Positions 35,859 to 46,029 of a stretch of 64,000 nucleotides of DNA are shown here, piece after piece. Within the stretch, counting starts at the first letter, position 1. The number at the start of each line of letters is the position of its first letter. The notes under the pieces were generated by a model, which saw only the letters and a list, made by a program, of their open reading frames with translations, was not told the origin of the DNA and made no database searches. The stretch is from Klebsormidium nitens (taxonomy: Eukaryota; Streptophyta; Klebsormidiophyceae; Klebsormidiales; Klebsormidiaceae): positions 1 to 64,000 of the forward strand of contig DF237006.1 in NCBI GenBank assembly GCA_000708835.1, written 5' to 3'. A program made the translations under genes and the position numbers.

Positions 35859-37884
35859 CTACCTCTGAATATTCAAGAGTGCTTTCGCTTCCGTCTCTTC
35901 TTTGATGAGCGCCTCACTGGCATACTTACTCAGAAGCTCCTGCTTCTTCCTTTCTAGAACCATCCGCTCAATCTCCTTTTCATCAGGGAGAGGAACATGC
36001 GCCACAAACTCCCTCCTCGCAGGCTCCTCCAAGGAAACCCCCGGCCCATCCTCACGCAACAACTCTGCAAGGTTGGCTTAGACGTGAGATTAGATGAAAG
36101 ACAGAGTGCGTTGGCTATCGCTTACCCTACACTGCGCAACCAAGATTGGCTGGTAGAGCAAGAGTAAGAATCAACACTGTATGATGCTGGAAACGGCTAG
36201 GCTTCAAACATACTTCGATGGGCCTGTTTCAGCTGTTGCGATTGAACGGCTGAAACTCCATTTGAGCAAATTGAATTGCAAGGACATAAGGTGATTTTGA
36301 AATTGATCAACAAGAGTGATGTCAGAAAGCCTTTTGAAACCAGGTTCAAGAACCAGACCTTACAGCCTATATTTGAGAAAAGTATGTATTCATCATTGAC
36401 ACCCGTCTCAGGCAACATTTGCAAGCAACGTGAACGCAACACCGCCACCAAACCAAGCGGTGACCATGCCACACGGGCTCTTTGCTCCCTACTTTCAACA
36501 TGAAAAAAGAACTTGTAAGAAACAATTGCGGTGGACATGTCATATGAGCGGGGCTAACATCTGTTCATTGGGGCACTTGGCTTGAAACACATCGTCTTGC
36601 TTACCTTCCAAGTCCTTGTCTGCCTCCTCGCTTGCGTGCACCGGCTGCACTGTGACCACCTCCCCGCTCTTAACGCTCCGCTTGGCCTCCTGCTTGATGG
36701 CCTCCACCCGCTCCCACTCCCGGATGGCCGCCTCCCGTGCCGCCTTCTCTGCTTCCGCCTCTAGTTGCACCAAGATGCCATCCTCGTCATCCCGGTAGCC
36801 GTAGTAGTCCGCATCGATGCGCTTGAACATCTCATACCTGGAGGCCAGAGAGCACGTTCGTAGGATTGCTTTCAGAAAGACTTCTAGAGGGTTGGCAAGA
36901 GCAGGTCCTGTTGGTTGCGGAAGCTTTCAGCTTGGACGCAAGGAGAATGTGGCTTACTGGGTTGTTCTTGTCAAACAGCAAATGCGGCAGGGGAGTGGAA
37001 AAGGCTCCGCCAGTCCTGTGTTGGATATGAAGAAGTCGATGCAAAGCAAACACCTTGTGCAGGTCTGGGCGCGTCAATCTTTTTGTCATAATGAACTGGA
37101 CGCCACCCCTTTCCTACATTAGCAACTTTATCTTCTCTTGTAAGGCAGCATAACAAACGCGAAGACTGTCGGTGCCCCTTGTTAAGGCTCAAACAGCCCT
37201 TCTTCTTTTCTTTGAGGGGTGGTGGTGGTAGTGGTGGTGATGGTGCTTTCATTTTAAGACATAAGATCCCCAGATTCCCATCCAATGCTTGCCTGAACGC
37301 TTGCTTACAAAGCAGCCTTGCAGATTTTGCCTGAGGGGCAAATTGACCTGTCGCCAAATAACAGATTGATAGTTTTGCAGGAGCCTGCTGACGGCCCCAA
37401 GACAAAAAGAAGCTTCTTATCATCACCTTGATCTGCGTTTCTTGGGCTCTGGCGGCTTGTCAAACAACTCCCGCACCCCCGGCAACGTCTTGGCTGCCCC
37501 AAAATATTTGTACCCCACACCCTTCCCCGTGGCTGCGTCCACCTCATTCCCATCCGAGTCCGTAATCTTTGGACCTGTTTTGGCATAGTCTGGCCCGCCG
37601 AGTTCCAGAATTCTTGCCTCCCAGTGACCCTTTTCTCTGATCAGCTTGTTGATTTCGTCATTCAAGTCCCGCAACCGATGCTCCCCCAAAGCTGGATTCT
37701 GGATTTCTGAAACCTTCCTTCCAATCTCCTTCAGAATCTGATTGCGCCACCGCTCGGCCGTAGGCACATCCGACACTTCGCTTGCTAAGAAGGGTCGCTT
37801 TTCTTTTGGCTTTGCATTTTCTTCTCGCTTGGCCTCCAGAAAACGATTGAGCATCGCCTGCGCCTTCTCCTCATTCCGCGCCAT
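35859..37884 (-). CDS. ISY1: Pre-mRNA-splicing factor ISY1
   Basis: Three exons (high to low): 37884-37427, 36837-36605, 36064-35859; 298 residues, close to the family's usual length. It is a Prp19/NineTeen-complex-associated factor at the spliceosome active site during the first step. The start MARNEEKAQAMLNRFLEAKR is the universally conserved ISY1 N-terminus. RPFLASEVSDVPTAERWRNQ, ILKEIGRKVSEIQNPALGEH, RLRDLNDEINKLIREKGHWE and LGGPDY follow. Exon 2 gives YEMFKRIDADYYGYRDDEDG; exon 3 gives REFVAHVPLPDEKEIER and LLSKYASEAL. Exon 1 joins exon 2 as KKRRSR-YEMF in phase, matching plant ISY1 without a microexon. It is head-to-head with the dynein-docking-type gene (817 bp apart). Confidence 0.97.
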
Positions 37885-38701
37885 GATTGCCGCTTATTTG
37901 CAGCGCTTTAAACCGGGTGTTGTACTTCAAGGTCCGCCGCAACTGCAGACTGGGTCCAGAGCTGGAAATTATGGTTCTCTACCACGCGCCCTTCGTTCAC
38001 TTGTCACCGCCGCCTCCTGGACCTCTTCCTCACCTCTTCTGACCTGAGCCTGAGGCTGTGGCCCTGGGGACACCGAAACAGCACTCGGTGCTGGCAGCCC
38101 GCGCGCGCCCTGAGCGCGCGAAATGCGGCCAAGCCCGACTGCCCTGCAACAGTTTGACTTTGATCGGACGGCTTCAAGAGCCTCTCCTTGGTGTATACAC
38201 AGAAAGGCTGACACGCGCGCGTAGCGGAGAGTTCCGACGGCTGGTTCCGACAGTGCTCAGTGGCCGACTCCTGCCTTATCTGCCCTAGTTCTGCTTGCTC
38301 AGGTCAAAGCGCACGCTACAGCTAGTAGGGCCAAGGCGTGGCAACTGAGCATAGTAGGCCTGGGTATCAATGTGGTAGAGAGGTTTCGGCGGAGAAGATC
38401 GCGCTGAGGTGAGGTGAGGTGAGGTTTTTGGCCAGTGCCAATCAGCAACTTGATCAGAGGCTGACTTTACACAAGCTAGGGTCGTCGCCGTAGGTCTGAA
38501 GCAGAACGAGTTACATGTATTAGGCGTGGGCAGGTCAAGAATCTGCATCAGCAGGGCTGGCAGAAAGTGTTCCTTGATGGTCAATGTCACTGGACCTGAG
38601 CTGTAGAAAAGGAGCCTGCTGACAGGAGCTCGCGTGTGCCCACTTTCAGGGGCTGCCAACCTGCGCTGTCAGCTGTATGCAGTGCTGGCAATGTGCCCCG
38701 T
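37885..38701. other. Divergent interval between ISY1 and the docking-type coiled-coil gene
   Basis: 817 bp between outward-facing starts. It contains a short GAGGT tandem run (about 38405-38425). Otherwise nothing is recognised beyond presumed promoters and 5' UTRs. Confidence 0.5.
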
Positions 38702-41700
38702 ATGGACCTGCTCTCCTGGGACCACCACGAGGAGCACGAGAACCTTGAGCCTGCACCTGAGGTCAGCAGCAGCGGCTCCGAGGCGAGTGTGATTAGCAAG
38801 CGCAAGAAAGCAGCAGGCCGCCCGCGAGAAAAGGCTGCCAATGCCGACGAGGATACAAGCTCCGGCCCGCCCTCTCCCCCGCCTAAACGGTGAGGTGCTA
38901 GTAGTAGCTCGCTCATGGATCCCGCAAGAGAGCCTGCTGAGCTCAGCGGCACGCTCAACCAACGGTAATTGACAGCTCCTGGGAGGACAATATGCACGAA
39001 TTACAGCAGCAGGTTTAAAAGGCTCGCAAGTGTAAACATCTGCGGAGTTTGCTAGGGCTCTACGGTATATTTGGAGCCCTTGGGGAGGGCAGCATTCCCT
39101 GCAATGCTTCCGTGGATGTCAACTGCTGTCCAGTTCTGCGGCATGCTCGCTGACCATGTCTTTGCTGTGTGCCCAGGTTGGGGGGGCAGCTGGCGGCGGC
39201 GCTGCCGGTGTTGTCGGACATTGCGGAGCTGTACGAAGCGAGCCAGGCGCATAAGCGGGCCAACCAAGAGGCCATCCAGCAGCTGCTGGCCCAGGTCAGT
39301 GTGCCACTGTGTACACCGCCAGCCATGACGCACGAGAAGAGTCAGCAGGCAACCAGAAGCACCGGCCATGACGAAATGCTGATGGTGGTAATTCTCTGCG
39401 TGCGCACTGGTTTGCCCTGACTGCTGTGTGCCTCGTTGGTCCGTGCAGATCCACAGCCTGCAGCGGCAGCTCCTCCAACCTCTCCAAGGCAAGGCCCCGC
39501 TCGGACGCTTCAACCCCCACCACCCACGACATTGACCCGTCAGCCATCCGCATCTCTGCCACTGCCATGCAGCAGCCCTACTGGCGTTCTTCCACATGCG
39601 ATTGTGTTTTGTCTGTCAGCCATGCCTGCCCCTCAGACTCGCTGCTTGTCCTTGCAGATGCGGGTCCCAGCGGGTCCACTTCGGAGCTTGAGGCAACAGT
39701 GGCGGGGCAGGTCAACAAACTGGACAAGCAGGTGAGCGGGGCGCAGGACAGCGCGAGTGTGCTGGGGGGTGGACCGATGCCTGGAGGGGGCACAGTGTGT
39801 CAACGTAGGGGCATGTATGCACAAGCCGTGTTGGGTGACGCTGTTGTGGGCGGGTGGCGCAGGTGAGGGAGCTGTCGCGCGAGTACGACCGGCTGCACCG
39901 CATCATCGAGAGCCGCGAGGGCCAGCTGCACAACCTGCACGTGCTCGAGCACACCAACAAGCAGGCAAGCCGCGCAACTAGGCCCACTCCGCGCTGCACT
40001 CTCTGTGCCATGTCGCCATCACAACCACAACGCACGTCATTGTCCTGCAAGCGCTCCCTTGCCTGGACTCCTTCGTACTACACATAACGTGAACGTCCAA
40101 TTCGGCGGTGGTTCTGCAGATCTATGCCGCTATTGTGGTTGGCCCCAGCCCTGATGCGCTGCGGCTGGATGCCCACCTCCGCTCCGAGGACCACCCGGAT
40201 GCCCAGGACGCAACCACCAGCACGCCCACGCTGCCCGCCATTCAACGGTTAGGAAGGCGGCCCCCTTGCTTAAGTACAGGACATGATGGCTCAGGTCAAC
40301 AAACTGATTCAATCAGGAGTGCAGAAGCGCTTCATCGCTTGATTCCTGATAGGTTGTGTAGCCCAGTTGACGCATTCTATGGGCTACATGTCGATGAAGG
40401 CAGTTGTAAAAATGGTTGCACTCGGCAGATGGTGACGCTTGCCTTTCCCTGCCTGTGATCAACTGACACAGCGCCCCGTCACTGTCAGGAAACCCCACCG
40501 CGGCCCTTCGCCCTACATCTCCCGCGCGCGCAGCGCCTCTCCTCGCCACGGCCCTCCTTCCCCCCTCAGCAGAAGCGCGGAGTGGGCTACCCCCAGAGGC
40601 AGTGCGGGCGTGCATGAGAGCCGGTCCGTGGACTTTGGACGCAGTAGCAGGCAGGCCGCCCGGGGCCGCAGCCAAACGTCCCTGGGACACTCCCGAGCGC
40701 ACGAGCCGCGTGCGGCGGGGGGTCGGCAGCTAAATAGTGCTCGAACAAGCTCCACGCATGCACACCATGCGCCGTCCACGAATGGGGGGGTCAATTCCGT
40801 ACACAGTAAGACGGATGGTGCTGAGGCAGAAGACGGGGAGGAAGCAGGGGGCGAGATGGATGACTTGGAATGGGACGTGGCGCCGGAGCAGGCGAGCATG
40901 CTGCGCGAGGCGTACATGCGGGGGCTGCTGGCGGACACGCGCGCGTTTGTGGCAGGGCGCAGGGAGGTCCTGGCCGTAGGGAAGACGTTCCTGCAAGTGG
41001 CGGCCAGGCTGGAGGTACGAAAACGAGAGGCGGCCAGGGCACGCAGCCACGAGCAGGGCATGCAGCGCTGTCTGGCCGTGCGGGATCGCGATGACCATTC
41101 CTTCTGCTGGAAGCCAGCTGCTGCAGGAGCCAGTTAGGAAGGGTCCTTGAGATCCACGTCCCGTTGAAGCATATCGCAGCAATTGTTGCAAAGGCACACA
41201 AGTCCATGGTTCCAATTTTTATGACAGATTATGGCAAGTTCGGCCCGGAGAGCAGCACAGAGTGCACACAAAAGTGGGCCAACTTTAGGTCCGGAGCTAG
41301 CGGGGCCCTATGTGTGGCACTAGCAGTTACTTACCTTCTTGTGGTTGGATACTGCAGAAGGAGCGGTTGGCGCTGAACCCGACGGTGCAGGCCGCGCAGG
41401 CCGCCCTACGGCAGGCCCACGAGGAGACCCTCAAGATGCTGGCCACGTACAAGGTGAGCACGCAGCAAACGGGGCACCGCCGCCTACATGACGTAGAGTC
41501 TAAGGTTTCTGGGAAAGGTCACAGCAGTATGCTGGATTTGAAGCATTGTTGCCGTGTGCGCAAGCGACCCGCCGTTTGCCAGTATGGCAGGGGCTGTTTT
41601 TTGTCGGGTACGGTGACACGGTGTGCTGGCGGGGTGCAGGAGGCGGAGCATGCGCGGGAGTTGGCGAGCGGGGCGCTGCGGCTGGCGCAGGCGCAGCTGG

Positions 41701-44700
41701 AGAGGCGGCGGAAGGACTGGGCGCGCCGGCTGGTGGAGAAAGACCAGGTCAGACCACGCACCCGGCTGAGGCTGCTCTGTCGTTCCATCCTGTTTCAGGA
41801 GCATCTTTGGCTTACGTCGAGAGCCGTCCGCGGGCATGGGTGGCTGACGTGTGGGTGCGCTGTGGTGGGCAGGTGAACCAACTGAAGGGGGACGTGCGCG
41901 CGCTGCTCAAGTCGCGGGAGCAGCAGCGGAAAGCCATCCAGGCCAAGGCGCAAGGCCGGCGGGAACAGGTGAGGTGCGAGGAGAGTTCAGTTGGACATTT
42001 GGAACAAGGGAGAGGAGAAGGACGGGTCCGGGGCACGGGCGGCAAATGCCGACGAATTGGGAGCTTCGAGTCTACTAGTCGAACGCTGCACGAGGGGTTC
42101 TCGTTGACGATTCAGACTCCTTCGCATGACAAAGTGAGGGCCAGAGATGCCACTTCAAGGTTGACGCTGTTCTGCTCCTCTTTATGACGCCCTGCGTGCT
42201 CCATCGTAGGAGGCGAAGGCCAAGGCGCAGGCCCTCGCGCGCGCCCTGGGGGCGGGCGCCGGGTCGGGCGCGGCGGAGCGGGTGGACGTGGAGGGCGAGA
42301 AGCTGAGCAAGCGGTTCAGCATGATGATGGCCGCCTCGGGGTGCAAGAACCTGCGCGACCTCGTGTACAAGGTCTGCACGCAGACCGACCAGCACGCGCA
42401 CCTCACAGGTACGCAGACCGCGGCGCCGCGCATGGCCCCATGCGCAGTCACCTGTTGAAATGTCGAAATGTTGAAATTTGAGGGCGGCCGAAAGCTTGCC
42501 TTGACAGAACTACGTCTTTTCGTAACAAGACAAGCGCCGCCGGCACGGCCACGCCGCAAGCTTTCAGCCGCTGGATAGGACTCACTTTCCTGATTCCCTT
42601 TGTTGTGTTGCAGTGGACGCGGAGGACAGCAAGGCCAAGGTGGCGGCACTGCGGGGTGAGTCAGCATGGCCAGCGACTATCTTCCCACGAGTGGCCTCGT
42701 CCGCATGTATGCCTCTTTCGTTTCCACCGTCTCAAGCACGTCTCGCAGACTGCTTTTGTTCTGTCGATAAGTTTGTTGACCGCTTTGCGTTTGCGTGGCT
42801 TTCAGAGGAGGCGGCCCGGCTGCAGTCGCAGCTGCGCGACCTGCACTTCGTGGAGGCGGGCATGCTGGACAACCGCAAGAAGATCGACCTCGCGGGGGAG
42901 GCGCTCGCGCTCGCGGAGCGAAAGGCCGCCGACGCCACCCTCCGGTACGCCCCCTCCCCAATGGTTCCTCCCCGCGTGTGTGCAAAGCGCGCCGGCCCCA
43001 CTTGAAGGCTGCGCTGCGGGCTGCCTGCGACTGTGGTGTCTTCTCCAATGCAAAGTTCCTTTCGATGCAGCTTCGATCCACGCCAGTAGTGCACTAGGCT
43101 TCCCATGATGCTGCTTGGAGTGTCGCATGGCCCTCAAGCTCCAGCTGACACTCCGCGCGCGGCGGCTGGCAGGTGCGAGCGCGCGTTCCAGGTGCTGGCG
43201 AGCTCGCGCACCGGCATCGAGCACCTCGCGCTGCAGCTGGGCCTGCCCAAGCTGCCAGACCCCAAGCCCGCGCAACCCCGCGCCAGCCTCACCACGACGC
43301 GGCCGCTCCTCGCCNCACTCCGCCTCACTCCGCCCACCGCGCCACCGCCGCCCGNNNNNNNNNNNNNNNNNNNNNNNNNNNNNNNNNNNNNNNNNNNNNN
43401 NNNNNNNNNNNNNNNNNNNNNNNNNNNNNNNNNNNNNNNNNNNNNNNNNNNNNNNNNNNNNNNNNNNNNNNNNNNNNNNNNNNNNNNNNNNNNNNNNNNN
43501 NNNNNNNNNNNNNNNNNNNNNNNNNNNNNNNNNNNNNNNNNNNNNNNNNNNNNNNNNNNNNNNNNNNNNNNNNNNNNNNNNNNNNNNNNNNNNNNNNNNN
43601 NNNNNNNNNNNNNNNNNNNNNNNNNNNNNNNNNNNNNNNNNNNNNNNNNNNNNNNNNNNNNNNNNNNNNNNNNNNNNNNNNNNNNNNNNNNNNNNNNNNN
43701 NNNNNNNNNNNNNNNNNNNNNNNNNNNNGCCCGGGCGGGCTGGAGGACGGCGAGGGGGCGGCGGGGGGAAGACGGGCTGGCGGGAAGGGGCTGCACGTGC
43801 GCGTGGTGGAGCCGGGGAAGGGGGCCGGGGGCCAAGAAAGCCAAGGGGGGCCGCAAGGACGGGGGGGGGGGCATGTCCGCGATGGCCAAGGGGCTGCAAA
43901 TGCAGACGGTGAGGCGCGCCCCCCGCAGAGGGATCCCCTTAGAGACTGCACAATACCAGCGGGAAAGCTTACTGAGCCATGGCCGGCGTGCAATGATTGG
44001 CACACTTCACTAAACCTTCATCTTATAGCCGCTGTGCGTTCACGGCTCCCAGGCGGGAGTCCTGCCTTCGGCCGCTTAGCGGCTGATGCGCTGGTGGCTC
44101 GTCCTGGCTCACCCGCGCGCTGCTTGTGGCAGGTGTCCCGGCTGTGGCTGGAGGACGCGCGGCTGTCCGCGCACGACGACGCGCACGCGGACGGAGCGGG
44201 GCCCAGCAGCAGCGACGAAGAGCAGGACGGGCACAGGTAAGGCGGTAACGAAAGCTGGGCACTGGAGAGCAGGCTGGGGACAGGAGGGATGGGCTTGTAA
44301 GCATGACGGCTGCGGTCACTCGGTGCGCGTTCGTTTGACGCCAGTGGCAACGCGTTAGCAGTGACGCTGGTTTCTGAGAAAGTCGGTCCAGGCAGATTTA
44401 GAAAGGCCTCTACGCAAGGCGAAAATGATGCCGCCTCAGTCACTCCATGAAATCAAAGTTTTGTCTTTTGACTGCAGTGGACGGGTCTCGCTCGTCCGCT
44501 CGCGCACTCACAGCGACGTCGAGAGCCGGCCGCCCCGGCCCCCCGGCAAGGGAAACGCCCGGACGTCCAACTTCCACGCCCCGAGAAGGAAAGCCCCATT
44601 GCCCGCAAAAGGCGCAATTCCGGAGGCTCCGGATGCCGACGACTTGCTGCAGCCCGTGCGAACACGGGAGGACATCAAGAAAGAGGCGGCAGCGAGGATG

Positions 44701-44757
44701 CATCCGACACACGATGCTCGGGAACCCGTTGCTCGGGAACCCGTCTGTGTAGGCTAA
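38702..44757 (+). CDS. Coiled-coil protein of the outer-dynein-arm docking type (CCDC151/CCDC114-like)
   Basis: Sixteen exons: 38702-38889, 39177-39294, 39449-39488, 39658-39731, 39863-39964, 40120-40247, 40489-41014, 41358-41453, 41640-41747, 41873-41968, 42210-42408, 42614-42655, 42806-42944, 43173-43908 (contains the gap), 44133-44236, 44478-44757. The N-terminus is disordered. Coiled coils follow: ELYEASQAHKRANQEAIQQL, QVNKLDKQVRELSREYDRLH, RIIESREGQLHNLHVLEHTN, then a Ser/Arg/Pro linker (RSASPRHGPPSPLSR), more heptads (RRKDWARRLVEKDQ), and LSKRFSMMMAASGCKNLRDL with VYKVCTQTDQHAHLT. That last block resembles the ATG...V...F..QT.T...L motif of ODA-docking proteins. CERAFQVLASSRTGIEHLAL resembles their conserved segment with a (G)IEHL core. 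These proteins anchor or help assemble outer dynein arms on axonemal doublets. Introns 3 and 5 use GC donors. Part of the region after the gap may carry an indel, because two frames look partly coding. Confidence 0.6.
39489..39657 (+). other. Apparent GC-AG intron 3 of the docking-type gene
   Basis: The donor is AAG|GCAAGG and the acceptor CTTGCAG. It leaves phase 1 and enters phase 1, giving QPLQ-D-AGPSGSTSELEA. Without it the exon runs into a TGA about 50 bases further on, and no GT donor lies before that stop. Confidence 0.7.
39965..40119 (+). other. Apparent GC-AG intron 5 of the docking-type gene
   Basis: The donor is CAG|GCAAGC, close to the GC-AG consensus; the acceptor is TTCTGCAG. 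It joins LEHTNKQ to IYAAIVVG in phase 0. Later GT candidates are weak and would insert non-conserved sequence. Confidence 0.7.
43315..43728. other. Ambiguous base and 374-N assembly gap in exon 14
   Basis: A single N occurs at 43315 and a run of N at 43355-43728. The flanks are Pro/Thr/Ala codons on the left and G-run-rich Gly/Lys codons on the right. The stated length keeps the exon in phase (182 + 374 + 180). However, the right flank reads plausibly in one frame up to about 43835 and in another after it, hinting at a G-run error. Confidence 0.85.
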
Positions 44758-46029
44758 CGAAAGGGGCAGGGGAGACTGGTGGCTAAGATGATCAGTACGG
44801 TTTCTTCCTGCAACTTTTTACGTCACGCTCAGTCATTTGCAGATGCTATTGGCCGGCGAGTCGACTCTTCATGCTATGGCGTACATGCATTTGTGGCGGC
44901 CGCGCCCCATGTGTAAACCAACCACAAATGTTGAGAGCAGCGACCATTCTGAACGCAGTTGGCTGCACTATGTAGCATCCGATCCGGGCCACGAACTCAT
45001 CCGAGCTCATACGGACGGCCCCGGTCCCACGCGCGTGCAGTCAAAGCTCATCAGCCGTTAGTAGCTGCTATGGCATCAGGCATACGTTCATGCCTATTTA
45101 CGGACGCACCGACAGAGATATATAAGCTCGCACAGTGCACGTCATGCCGCGTATCGAGCTCTAGGGATTGTACCCTCAATGACACGTACATTGATGCGAT
45201 CAAGCTATAGAATTTGCGTGCACACACAGATTAGTAAATCCTTGCGCAAGCGAGTCGCACTGGACTCGATGGTCTCTTTCGTCGGGCTCCACAGAAGCAG
45301 CTCTAGTGCGGCGATCCACACATCGACAAAGGTATCTTGCAAAGGACCGCGTTGTCATACGTGTATACCGCATCCGGCCTTGCCGTAACCCCGGGTATGA
45401 TATGCAATGTACCATCAGGGCCCCTTTGTAGGCCCCTAAAACCCTAGAACCCTAGAACCCGAAATCAGCGCATACCAGAATTAGCTTGACTTAAATGGTT
45501 TCAGATTTCCATAGCTGTAGTTACACGCAAACCTTACTGCACTGATAGACAATCCTCGATGCCGCCTCAGACATTGCTCTAGCTTTTCCAGATGATGCAA
45601 CGGGGCCAGCGTAATCCAAACGGCTTCAAGTGGAACCGGTGGTTGCACCCTAGCTAGGGCTGACGCCAGCTCAAGAACTGTAGGATTGAAATGACCCGAC
45701 TCGGAGATGCAGAGCAATAACTGCACCTTAACGTTCCGATCCGCATGGTGCACATCTCCCCCAAATGCAAGCTGCTTGAGCCGACAAAGTTTTGAACCTG
45801 CGTAAGGAGGAACTCGGAGGTCGAAGCTTGACACCTCCCTCTGTGAACCTCCAGCATACCTGCCACCTTGTGTCCGCATCGGTCTGAGCTTCATTACGTT
45901 GATCAACACGCAACTCTGATGTGTCAACCAGCAGATCTGTCCTCGGCTGTCCCAGGCAAAAAGATACGCGGATCGGACTGCAATTGTCTGCTGACGCTAG
46001 TTGTCTCTGCAAGTACTCGCTAGCGCTGC
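44758..46029. other. Intergenic region between convergent docking-type and EME1 genes
   Basis: 1.27 kb with two inward-facing 3' ends. At 45432-45460 there is a short CCCTAAAA-CCCTAGAA-CCCTAGAA-CCC run resembling degenerate telomere repeat. Nothing else was recognised. Confidence 0.55.

Noticed and set aside
37054-37078. Possible ISY1 microexon encoding LTRPDLHK
   Set aside because: It has splice-like borders, but it would exit in phase 0, while the next exon needs phase 2. Exon 1 joins YEMFKRID directly, as in plant ISY1.
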